Shown here piece after piece: positions 53,814 to 64,000 of a DNA stretch of 64,000 bases. Position 1 is the first letter of the stretch. Each line of letters starts with the position of its first letter. Both the position numbers and the translations under genes were made by a program. The stretch comes from Aspidapion aeneum (Eukaryota > Arthropoda > Insecta > Coleoptera > Brentidae), in NCBI GenBank assembly GCA_963576565.1, contig OY755044.1:45245235-45309234 (forward strand). The letters are read 5' to 3'. The notes under the pieces were generated by a model. It had not been told where the DNA came from, made no database searches, and saw only the letters and a program-made list of their open reading frames with translations.

Positions 53814-53993
53814 CTCTAATTGTTCTATTTTCTTTTGGTTTATTCTGATCGTGATATGTTCATCTGTGTTTGTTATGATTTTAGTTTTAGTGTAGTTCAC
53901 ACTCGAGCCTATATTTTTTGCTGCTGTATCCAGTTCTCCCAGCATTTTTATCAGTTCTTCCTTCTTATCTGTTATTAAGGCGATATTGTCAGC

Positions 53994-54776
53994 TTCCCTG
54001 TCAGCATTTCATGCCTATATTCAGTCCAGGGTCAGGTATGGAATTATTTTTTGGGGAAACTCAGTTGAAGCAATTAGAGTTTTAAAATTGCAAAAACGAG
54101 GACTTCAAAAATACTGTTAGTTGTAAGGGAGTATTTATTAAAAATAAAATACTAACGATATTTTCCTTGTATATATTGGAGTGTGTGAGTTTTACGCTTT
54201 AAAATCATGATCTTTTTATGGATTTGGAACATAAACATGTATACAATACAAGAAATAAGAATGACCTTAAATGTGAAACAGCACACTATACATACGTACA
54301 AAAAAAAACGGTCAAAATTCTATCCTTAGAGTTTGGAATAAATTACCAGTAAAATTTAGAAATTTTGCCACTAAAACCTTAAAGATTATGCTAAAATACT
54401 ATTTAATAACAAAGGCATATTATGCCGTCGATGAGTTTTTTGATTCTAGTTTAAGGGATTTGTTTTAAAATTATTTTATTATTACTTGTTCAGTGTTTGT
54501 TAAAAATGTACTATATTTTTTAAACGATTTTAGCTAGTTAGTAGTTCAGCTTTAGGGCAATTTTATTTTCTTATAATGTTGACTTAATAACGATTAAAAG
54601 TTATTCAAAATACCTATTTTAGTTTAAAAAAAAACTACTGTAAAATAGTGATTTACAATAAGTATTCTTGATTTTACTTGTAGCAATGTATTAATGATTG
54701 TTTTTTATGTATTTGACAGGATCCACACCCATTTGTGTAATAAGGATTAAATAAAGAATTTACTTACTACTTACTT
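53994..54776 (+). mobile_element. 5'-truncated Jockey-like LINE 3' end
   Basis: It starts with FHAYIQSRVRYGIIFWGNS, the typical region after the reverse-transcriptase thumb, and continues in broken frames with LQKRGLQKY, LYILECV and YNTRNK. It closes with ATTAAATAAAG and a (TTAC)n tail at 54757..54776. No clear target duplication was found. Confidence 0.75.
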
Positions 54777-54980
54777 ACATATCTTAGGTGGTTCAAGTAT
54801 TGTCCATTTACTTTGATGCCTATAGCTTCCCAATCTAAGTTTTTAAAAACATCTTCTATTGCCTGGTTAAATAGTATTTAATAGGGATATTTTGTCACCC
54901 TGATTAACACCTCTTCTTATGCGGATTGGCTTTGTGTGATTTATTCAGCTATTAATTAAAGATGCTTTTACCGCCCAGTG

Positions 54981-55169
54981 CTATAATTTAAATAAAACAA
55001 TTAAATTAAAATAAAACTAAAATAAAAACTTTAAAGTCGCCTCATTAAAATTTTTAGCGTAAAAAGGATCATAAAAGTGGCCCGCGCTACCAGTATCATG
55101 TACTACTATTATTTTTGGGGTTTCTAATTTTATTATTTTTTTAAAGAAACTAACCCAGATATTGTATAA
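54981..55169. other. spacer between two LINE relics
   Basis: AT-rich, no feature seen. Confidence 0.3.
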
Positions 55170-55227
55170 ATCAGTCTATAACATTTTAAGCCGTCTTCTG
55201 ATTTCAAGTCTTCATTGGTCTCGGTTG

Positions 55228-55272
<45 letters not shown>

Positions 55273-57110
55273 CTGCTTTCCGTCATTCTTTGTATGTATT
55301 TACCATCTAAGTTAGTTAATTTGTATGTCTTCCGTTATTTTGTGTTTAACATAAATAATTTCTCAAATTCTCTCATTTCTTACTCTTTCCAGTTTTGATT
55401 TTCCTGCAGCACGTCTCCAATAATCCATTTCAGTAGCTTCAAGCGTCTTGCGAGCTTTTTCTTTCAGGAGCCATACTTCATTACCATAACTTATGACACT
55501 TTTCACTATGCTGTTGTAAATTCTGTGTTTGTTGTGTTTTGATACAGCCTTATCCCAGAGAATATGGTTGAGTTGTCTAATTGCTTTACTTGCTTGGTTA
55601 TTTCTGAGGCTAATTTCTTCATCTAAACTACCGTAATTAGTGCACTGTCAGATATTTTTACTTTTTCACACCAATGCACATATATTCCGTTTTCTATAGG
55701 TTTACCTTCAGCCTCCACTTATCGTATCCTTCAATTAATTTACGGGTCATATATTCTAAATCGTCGTAATCTTGAGTCAGGACTATTTGATCATCAGCGA
55801 AGCAAAGAGTATAGAATAGATAATCCTTTAGTGATATTCTTATCTGTTGGCACTTTCTTTTTCATGTTTTTAGAGCTTATTCTTAACAAACCTTAAAAAA
55901 TGTTGGTAACAAGCAACAACCCTGCTTGTTGTTGATAAACCCCTTGATAATGTTTGTCTTTTCTTTATTTTGCTTATGTTGTCTTTATAGAGATCTTGAA
56001 CAGCTTTTATTAGTGGTATGCTGATATTGGTTTATTTGACAGCCTCTCAAAGTTTTAGCTGGGGTACACTATCGTATGCCTTTTTGAGATCTAAGTAGAG
56101 GAAGTATATTTCTTGAGTATGTGCCGTCTTTTTCTCAATTATCTGTGTGAATAAGTGATCCACACTTGATCTACCAGCTTTAAATCCAGCTTGTTCTTCG
56201 GCCTTAATATCACAGTATTCGTCCTCAATTATCTTTTCACTAGCTTACCATAGACTCTTGAAATGGTACTAAGCACACAGCGATTCCTCTATAATTATCA
56301 CATACGTCTCTACTTCCGTTATTATGTATCGTTGTTATGTAGGAACTCTCTCCATTCTTTTTGCAAACTTTCTTCATTAATGCGTTTCTGGAACAGGCTA
56401 GTTAATTGTCTATACAGCTTTTCTGTGTCGTGTTTAAGTAATTCTGGAGGGATGTTACCGAGGCCCGGAGATTTTCTGTTTTTCAGTGATTGACAAATAA
56501 GTTTCACTTTTTGGGTATTGATTCTAAGTTTGGATGCCGCTGTTCGTATTTGAATGTTGGATTGTAGCTGTTGTGGTTGTTGATATTCTGTCCGTTGTTC
56601 AGTCAGCAGTTTTGAGAAGTATTTATCCCACTATTCCAAAGTTATTAGTGAGATGATATCATTTGTCTTTTCTTGATGAAGAGATCTTAACATGTTCCAG
56701 CTTTCGGTGCTTCTACGACCTCCTAAATATATGTTGAGACTTGTGTAGTTTCTTTCCCAACTTTCGTTCTTTTTTTTCGTTATAGCTGCATTCGATTTAA
56801 CTTTGCATTGCAGAATTTAGTGTATTTGTCTCTTTGTTTTTATCATTTCTTTTATTTCTTCATCCCACCATTGGATTGGACTTTTGCTTTTAAAGTTTTC
56901 TTATATGAATTTTTTCAAAAGCCGTTTTATGTGAGAATTCCTCTACGCTTTCTTGGTTGAGGCTATCTAGGTTGTACCTGATTTCTGTAGTTTTTTGGTC
57001 TCTTTTATCACCTTTTGTTATTCCAAAGGGTAGTATTTTGGAATTGTCAAGACGGTGGTCACTTCCACACACCGCTTCTCTATATGCTCTAACGTCTTGT
57101 ATTTTTACAA
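55170..57110 (-). pseudogene. decayed relative of the intact LINE at 8684
   Basis: Minus-strand text follows the protein of 9079..11985 from endonuclease end to C-terminus in broken frames: MCGSDHRLDNSKI (57072), KNRKSPGLGNIPPELLK (56480), a worn FADD region near 55795, and AAGKSKLERVRNERI with a stop near 55375. The last codons near 55200 parallel the tail of the intact protein (RLEIRRRLKML). The endonuclease start is missing, so it is 5'-truncated. A (GA)n run replaces part of the basic tail. Confidence 0.8.
55231..55270. repeat. (GA)n microsatellite
   Basis: Forty bases of GA repeat inside the LINE relic, at the place of its purine-rich GRRKRGRP coding segment. Confidence 0.95.
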
Positions 57111-60100
57111 GCTTTTATTTAACTTCACCTGTATGTATGTATGTATGTAATCAAATCTTGTGTAACAATACGGTTTTTGCAGATTTGCTTTAATTTATTT
57201 AATATTTATTTTAATATATTTGTCCACTTATTTCTTAAAAGCAATTCAAATATTAACGGTTTCTTGATTTCTTTTCTCAGTGAAACCAAAAACCTAGAGA
57301 GAATATATCTGGAAGTAATTATTTTTAATTTATGACTGTTTATGTTATCGCTGGTCTAGACCTAAAAAGCTCTATTCAGATATGTTAAAGCAACCATATA
57401 AGTATTATTTAAAATTATAGTTATACATAATATACCATACCCGTTTTGCCAGGGTCATCGTCTTAACTTAACTTGTCATATTTAAAAACAACAACTGTCA
57501 TTGGCAAGCCTTAATAACATTTTGTTATTTGGCACTCAATATACGTATTGGAACATTTTCTCAGTTAACAAGCATTAATTAGTATGTTTTGCATTGTAAC
57601 TAGCTTTAAGACATTTATTGAGAAAATGGCAACATAAAAACAGTTAGTTTTCAAGCGAGCTTTCTGACTGTGGTTAGTTTTTAAATGTATACGGCCAGTT
57701 CGTTCTTAGGGCCTTTATCTTATATCAAGTTATTTAAATTGTGAAACTGGATAAACAAACAAGTCATGTTCCAACGCTTGTGAAGGGATTTAAGTCCTGT
57801 CGTGCTTACTTTGGTGTTATCCTTTTCTATACCATAGGTTTCTGTCTCTGATTGCACCAAAGAGAAGTGGAAGGGACTTAGGGGTACAGTACCTAGAAAT
57901 TTCTTTACGGGTCGGAGGACAGAGTTTAGTTGGGTTTCTTTGGGTCAACTTCTTTCTTAAAATGGGGTTTTATTCAGGGGAAAATACTTTTCCTTTGAAT
58001 AAATATCTTTTATTTAATTCTTAGTATAACTCAATTTCTATCTTAACATATTTTATTAATTATTTACCATCATTTATTTCTGAATTGAGTTATCGTTTAT
58101 ACCAGTTTATCACTGTTTTAATTAAACATCAAATTACTTTTTTAAATAAAACTTTCTTGTTGCCAAACATTTTGTTTATAATTTTATAATTTCCTTACCT
58201 TAAGTACCATACTATAACAGGTACCATCTGAATTAATTAGTTTATAAAAACATTTTTACATAATGAATTTTATAAAATAATAATTTATTTAAAATATACC
58301 TATAAAAAGGTAAATAGAAAGTGTAAAATATTAAGATAAAAATGGTTGCAACCAATCTCAAAAAAGAGAAAATATAGTCCATAAGCAGTGATAATGTCTA
58401 GTGTATGAAGAAAAAGAAGATGAAGAACAATTGAACAGGTATGTATATATTTCCTACATTGATTGATTTAATTGAGAAAAACACCTATAGAGCACTTCCT
58501 TCAAGAACCGTCAAATTCCCTTTCGAGAGTTAAATTAGTCAATCAGTATCATATTTAATCTTTTAATTTACTATTTTTAAGTTGTTGCAAATTTGGTAGC
58601 TAACAACATTTAAGCCTTGACCACTTTATTTGACAGTACCACTGTCATATACGCCAGGCCCTGTTACAAAGTGGTGCCAGTAGATTTGGGTAAATTAGTT
58701 TTTGGAAAATTTGTGAAAATTTTACGTTGCATTTTGAGAAAAACATAGTACTTTAGTTATGTCTAAGCCATTGGTAGTATTTTATAGGAAAAACTAAAGG
58801 AAAATTTTAAAATTGTTCGTTTGAAAAGAAAATAGTTTTGCCTAGTTTTGTTTAAAACCAAAACTAATTTGTTGGAAGATGTGCTATAAATGTTATCTTG
58901 GTTGTTTAAATTACTAACATTATAATCTGTGTTACAATTATTTTTTGAATTTTTAATATTTTTGTATATCTTTTACTTAAGACAGAAAACACGAGAAAAA
59001 TTATATTTTTTTCTGTTGGATATAAGATCAATCTTAAACAAAAAAAAAAAAAAAAAAAAAAAAAAGATAAATTGGTAGAATGTTTTTTTATTGAAAAGTT
59101 GAGTTTGAATACTATCTGACTCCAGCACGCGATTAGTTAATCATTTTGCCTTATTAAGGCCTAACTAAATTCTAAACTTGAGTGATCACTCTTAACTCGT
59201 TGTTGAACACTAAGTCTGTCCTAACTATCATTATTTATTTTGTATTGTATAGTCAATGTAACTATCTAAACTGTTTAAACTAATTGGACAAAACAGTCCA
59301 TCATTTTTAATTGTAACACAGTTGTTAAAATAAAGTCTCATTAAGGTTAAGATTTTCTTGTATTGCTATTTAAAGTCTATTTGTAGAAAATTGTGGAATC
59401 ATTTTTTTGTTCTAATTCAAAATTTTAAAGAAATCTTTTATTGAATACACATAAAAATTAAAATGCACTGCTGGCTGGAATAATAATTACCAACCCTTTC
59501 TCTGACAAACTAGAGATTTTTAAGGACAACCGTCAAGTATAAATAAGAAGATATGATTTTTACTAATTAATTTATCGCATAAAAAAACTGCTATCAAGTT
59601 TTTTTTTATGGTTCTTCAGTATTGATAGATATTTCTTAAAACCTTGTTAACTAAATATTTAAACACATATTTGTTTTAATAATACAAAGATGTATTATGT
59701 CATTTATATCCTTGATTTTTGTATTTTTCTTGGTAGATATCGATTTTTCTACTTTATTATGGTTTTATTGTTTTAATACCTGTGCCAAGCGAAATGGCAA
59801 ATAGATTCCGCCAAATAATTTTATCATCATAATGCTCCAAAATGGACAAAATTTCATTAATAAACCTAACCTAACGTAATTTTTCATGAATATTGCATAA
59901 ATTTAAAAATTATAACTTTAGTTTCTATTTTTTTTTATTACTTTTCATACACAAGTGTGCATAGTAGTACACTATACCTCTGCTTACATGGTCTATCTGC
60001 AACGGATTGTTGGCAATCATCATGACAATTTCATTTTGCATAAATTCGTGGTACAGGGCTATTGTTAAGTATCTTGTCAAAATAAATTTATTAAACTGAC

Positions 60101-62109
60101 CTGGCTACTAGCTGTACTTTATATAAAATATGAATAAGATGTTTTTTTCTCTATAATCATAGATATATGATTTACTAGATCCACCTATCGGTAAGCATGA
60201 GAGGTATTCTATTTTAAAATTTCAAGTTTTATTTTGTTTTACAGATTTTTAAATTTTATATTTTTGTTAGTGACTGTTTTTCTCAGTAACTATGTTGTCG
60301 ATTAGAAAAAATTCATAAAGTTTCAGATGCAGAAATCTTCCAAAATTTTAAGAGCACCATTTAATTAAAACCATAAACTAAGTGAATAAATGTAGCTATA
60401 GCTATTCGATTCTATATAATTATCATTAAATTAAGAATTTGCATTTTATGTTACAAGAAAGCTATGTTTCTTTAAAAACAACAAACATATCAAATTATTC
60501 TTGCTATATAATTTTATTAAACATATATTATTCTTTATAAAAAACAACTTTATTCTTAGTTCCCAAGTTTTCAGTAAAGGTAAATGTCAAAAAAAAAACC
60601 TCTTGTATATTTGTTTTTTTTTCAGAGAGACTTTATTTTTCTTTAACTAACATGTAGGTAATATCCAAGTAAATTTATTTTTATACTATTTTTAATCAAA
60701 TTGAAAGATATTGTGTCGATGAACCTTTGTTCAAAGTAAAAAAGTATTTGTTGTCAAGTCGTTTCTGAAAAATGGTATAAATAAATAGTATAAAATTTTA
60801 AATTGACGCCACTGCGATACCTTCAATTTTCTTTGATCCAGGTACTAAACTCTCCGGACAAAAATTATGTGTTTTGTTCGTTAACCGTCTTAATTATCTT
60901 AATTGTCTCTGGTTTAGAATAAATTATTATGTAGGTAATACCATAATAATTTATAATAAGAACATTTTGGGAAAAACCACAGTAAAATTTCTATTAAGAG
61001 AAAAATCATTATCTTTGCCTTTAGAGAAATTAGAGCGTCTACGTGCGAAGTAAATAATTATAACTATTTGAGGTAATAAATAACTTATTAATCATAAGTC
61101 TCTCATAAATTTTTAACATTTTTTAACATGAAAACTTAAAGCACAATGTAGATTGTCGCTATGTTTAAACCAAGTATTCCAATTAGACCATCAATTTGTA
61201 TCTAAAAACAATCGAAAAATTAAACTAACAATATTATTTTTAATTTAAAAATCATAATGTATGTTTCTTCATAAATGCTAAAAAAAAATCAAAAACTTCA
61301 TTAAGTCAGCACAAGATGACAGTTATTTCTTTACAAGAAATTCTTACCTATGTCAATACAATCTTATACATTTGGTATGCGTCCAACTTAGTAGATGTAT
61401 TTTTGTCAAAAACAAATTGAAATTGTTCCCTGGAAAAAGGATATTAATGAATGATAACATATTTTAAATCTTAAAGTAATAAAATAACAACTTTTCGCTA
61501 AAAATTTAAACCTTCAAGAGCAAACTAAACCTTAACGGTTTACTAGTTACCGATTTGAAAGAAATAATGTAGCTTATTCAGAGAAAATGCCATCCTATTC
61601 GTTTTGTTTAAGGCATGTACTGAACATTGTTAACAATATCTTAGAGGTACTGAACAACGAAGTTTTCTATAATTTAATTTAAAAAAAAAATCAAAGCACA
61701 TTTAAACTAAAAAAGTGCTAAATTACCTCTTGGGAAATGCCCAAAAACTTATTGCTTAATACCTATTTTATATAAAAAATATTTAATCTCCTCGTCCTAG
61801 TCCTAGTCGTTCCTACGACGACTTTATTTTGCCATTTGAGAAAAAAAAACGTACAAGCTGTACGTAAACAGTACTTGGAAAAAAACTCTAACTTAGCACC
61901 AGTTTTTCTTCATAACTAACCAAGGTGAAGATCTCGTTCCTTTGTGCACAATGTGTGTGATATCCACGAAGTGCGACAAACCACAGTACACAGAAAAAAA
62001 AAATTAAACTTATTTTGAGTTTGTCATTTATTTGTTCGATTCAACTGTGATTTAATTAACTCTTGTACTCGCAATTTCATCAATACGTAAAATATTTTTT
62101 TTTAAAAAA
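57111..62109. other. long AT-rich stretch without recognised genes
   Basis: It includes a (GTAT)n run at 57131..57148 and a poly(A) run of about 28 bases at 59038. Near 58665 the wording CCCTGTTACAAAGTGGTGCC resembles an LTR end followed by a primer site, but no matching second LTR or coding sequence was found. Positions 57770..57950 are less AT-rich without a motif. No repeat boundary or credible ORF otherwise; possibly intron or intergenic DNA. Confidence 0.4.
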
Positions 62110-62354
62110 TGGTGCTATCTATCTATCTATTGAGCCTTCTTCGATCCATCTTTGGATATAGGCCTCCCCCAATATCTTTCACTCTTTTCTGTATGTCGCC
62201 GTGTTCATCCATCAGTTCCCGCATGTTTCTTCAAATCGCCCGCCCATCTCATTTGTGGTCGTCCCCTACTTCTTTTATTTTCCCAAGGTCTCCAGTTTAC
62301 AATACATTTGTTTGACAGAAAGACGATCGATTTAACAAATGTATTGGTGCTATC
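62110..62354. repeat. 10-bp target duplication of small RTE copy
   Basis: TGGTGCTATC lies at 62110..62119 and 62345..62354, exactly around the fragment. Confidence 0.8.
62120..62344 (-). mobile_element. 225-bp RTE-like 3' end with inverted 5' tip
   Basis: From the (TAGA)n tail at 62120 it matches the 3' ends at 6625 and 53225 up to about 62311. The last 33 bases (about 62312..62344) are the reverse complement of the element's own sequence around that point, giving an inverted duplication. Target duplications flank it. Confidence 0.85.
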
Positions 62355-64000
62355 GACCATGTCTTAAGTGAAATAATATTTTGTAAAGCCACACAGTAGT
62401 TTTGGAAAAAACATGACCTATCCTAGCATTCTCATAATGCCACAAATAAACATGGTAAAGATTTTTTGATATCCGTTTTTGCTTGTTTTTAAGAAGATTT
62501 AACAACCAACTAAAAATTATTTTGATTAATTTGATAAAGCTGAAAATATTTTAATGTCACCTGTGTTACATATCCTTATGACCATCAGTTTCTTTTAAGG
62601 GAGACATTGCACAGTTTACTGTAAAATACATTATTTTTGTAAAATTTTATTTAAGAAGGTACAGACAAAATTAAGAGCAAATTTTAAATAGTTAAAAACA
62701 TAATTAATTAAAATGAATAAATTTGATAACATCATGCCATGTTTGAAATATGTAGGTATAAACCAACCCAGACCTAATCAGTGATGTGAAATCGAAAAAA
62801 AAAGTAAAAACAATTAAAATTGTTTCTATAACTGAACCAAAGATAATGATATAAATAAATAAATCTATATTTTTTTTTATAATTTGACTTGCTTTTCAAA
62901 GTTGTTAAAAGTTTTTGATGTTTTTCCTAAAATAATAACTCACGTATTTTATTTAAGTTTAGTAGGTAATCATTTTATACTTATTCGTCCTAAAAGTTAT
63001 ATTATTTAAACAAATAATTATTGAAATAAATTTAAACAATTTGACCCATTTCACTTTTTACTAATCAAAAGATGCCCATCTTTATTAAAGGAAATGAGAA
63101 TTGTAGTAAGATATTGACATAATTTAAATTAGGTTCTACGTAACCAATTAGCTAATTAATGATAATAATAATATAGATAATGTCTAATAAAGTTCTGGAT
63201 TGCTTAAGAAGAAGCAATAGCTAACACCCCTTGACATAAAAGTTAAAATAAACCAAAGAATTTGGTATTAAATATTTTGTAGATTAGATAGAGACAATTA
63301 AATTAATTAGATAAGACATTATTATAGCATAGAGGAATACGTAGTATATATTTCTCTTTGGTTATATTTAACGTTACAAGACAAAGCTTTTTCTTTGCTT
63401 AAGGTACTGCGCTAACTGCACTAGAAAAATATATTATGTAAAAAAAAAATCAATTTATTCAAAATGGGAAAAAAATCGTTCAAAATTAAAATGTGTCTAC
63501 CATCTTCTGAAAGGAACACATTTTTGTCTAAAGTACCCTCTTACAAAAGCATTTTAAGCTTGTTTTGAGAATTTTTAAAACACATGTTTAAATCAGGTAC
63601 CTATAGACCTTTTTTGTGTAGCAACCAGAGCCTTTTGTAAATCGAGTCAAACAAGAGCTTTTAAAATGAAACACTATTTGGGAAAAACCCTTCTTTTATA
63701 GTATAAGAAAAGTAACATTTTACCTACAGTATCAATTAATCAATCAATCAATCAATTAAACTAGGTGTAAATACTCTATACCCTGTTTTTATATTTTTCA
63801 AAAAAAAAATGTATTTAGAAAAGTGCAGTTGTTTGTTTTGAATTTCATTCAAGTCGGTCAAGTGATTTTTGAGTTGCTCAACGAAAACTTCATACATGCA
63901 TCAATTTTATATTTTTGATAAATCTTTAATAATCTTGATAAATCAGTAACGATCTGCTGGTTAAAGTTTATATAAAATGTCCTATAGGGTGAATTAGAAA
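62355..64000. other. AT-rich stretch without recognised genes
   Basis: No credible ORF. Simple repeats include (AATC)n at 63731..63757. Wording near 63840 (TTTCATTCAAGTCGGTCAAG) resembles retroposon 3' ends, without a clear boundary. Confidence 0.4.

Larger units (their letters stand above)
53225..54980 (-). pseudogene. RTE-like LINE relic, interrupted by a Jockey-like insertion
   Basis: The 3' part (53225..53993) repeats the fragment at 6625: a (TAGA)n tail, the same 3' untranslated text, and an open part reading GSSVNYTKTK near 53880. The upstream part resumes at about 54777 with NHLRYA and, further on, RRGVNQGDKIS, the thumb-palm motifs of RTE reverse transcriptase, and fades near 54980. 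Between them 783 bp of foreign plus-strand sequence is inserted within the codons that would have read LRYADNIALI. A (TA)n run at 53757..53811 has grown inside it. Confidence 0.8.

Overview
The window looks like transposon-rich intergenic DNA of an insect. It is AT-rich, has no operon structure, and nearly everything recognisable is a eukaryotic mobile element of a kind usual in insects: Jockey- and RTE-type non-LTR retrotransposons, a copia LTR retrotransposon primed by initiator Met tRNA, a Penelope-like element, mariner-like DNA transposons, hAT and pogo remnants, foldback elements and hairpin MITEs. The density and mix would suit a large beetle genome, but the order cannot be proved from sequence alone. 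No complete host gene was found; one THAP zinc-finger exon (19233..19330) is the best candidate.

Layout. 1-2230: 5' half of a Jockey-like LINE on the minus strand, ORF1 broken by two frameshifts. 2570-5890: a hairpin repeat, then a 2.2-kb mariner-like element with about 450-bp terminal inverted repeats, TA target duplications and an open transposase. 6615-7380: a 5'-truncated RTE fragment with a 10-bp duplication. 8673-12024: a complete LINE with one open 968-codon ORF and an 11-bp duplication, the most intact element here. 12025-19650: MITEs, a second mutated mariner copy (13899-16322), a 2.25-kb TIR element (16589-18838), the THAP exon and a minisatellite. 19650-28730: hairpin MITEs and a pogo-like remnant (24378-27110) invaded by a foldback element. 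28734-34365: a copia element, internally deleted and split by a LINE of opposite strand. 34366-39100: complex inverted repeats, a second foldback copy with an 8-bp duplication, a third relative with a different arm repeat, and a tRNA-like sequence. 40650-49200: a transposase scrap, a 245-bp satellite array, a hAT remnant and a Penelope-like relic. 49200-57120: repeats, nested LINE relics and microsatellites. 57120-64000: mostly featureless AT-rich DNA plus a small RTE copy with an inverted 5' end.

The elements do not form a pathway. They record successive insertions: LINE into copia, Jockey into RTE, foldback into pogo-like element, foldback into an inverted-repeat block. Candidates for recent activity are the LINE at 8684-12013 and the mariner-like copy at 3680-5890. 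The least conventional objects are the foldback elements, whose arms are CpG-rich 15-17-bp tandem repeats in an AT-rich background.
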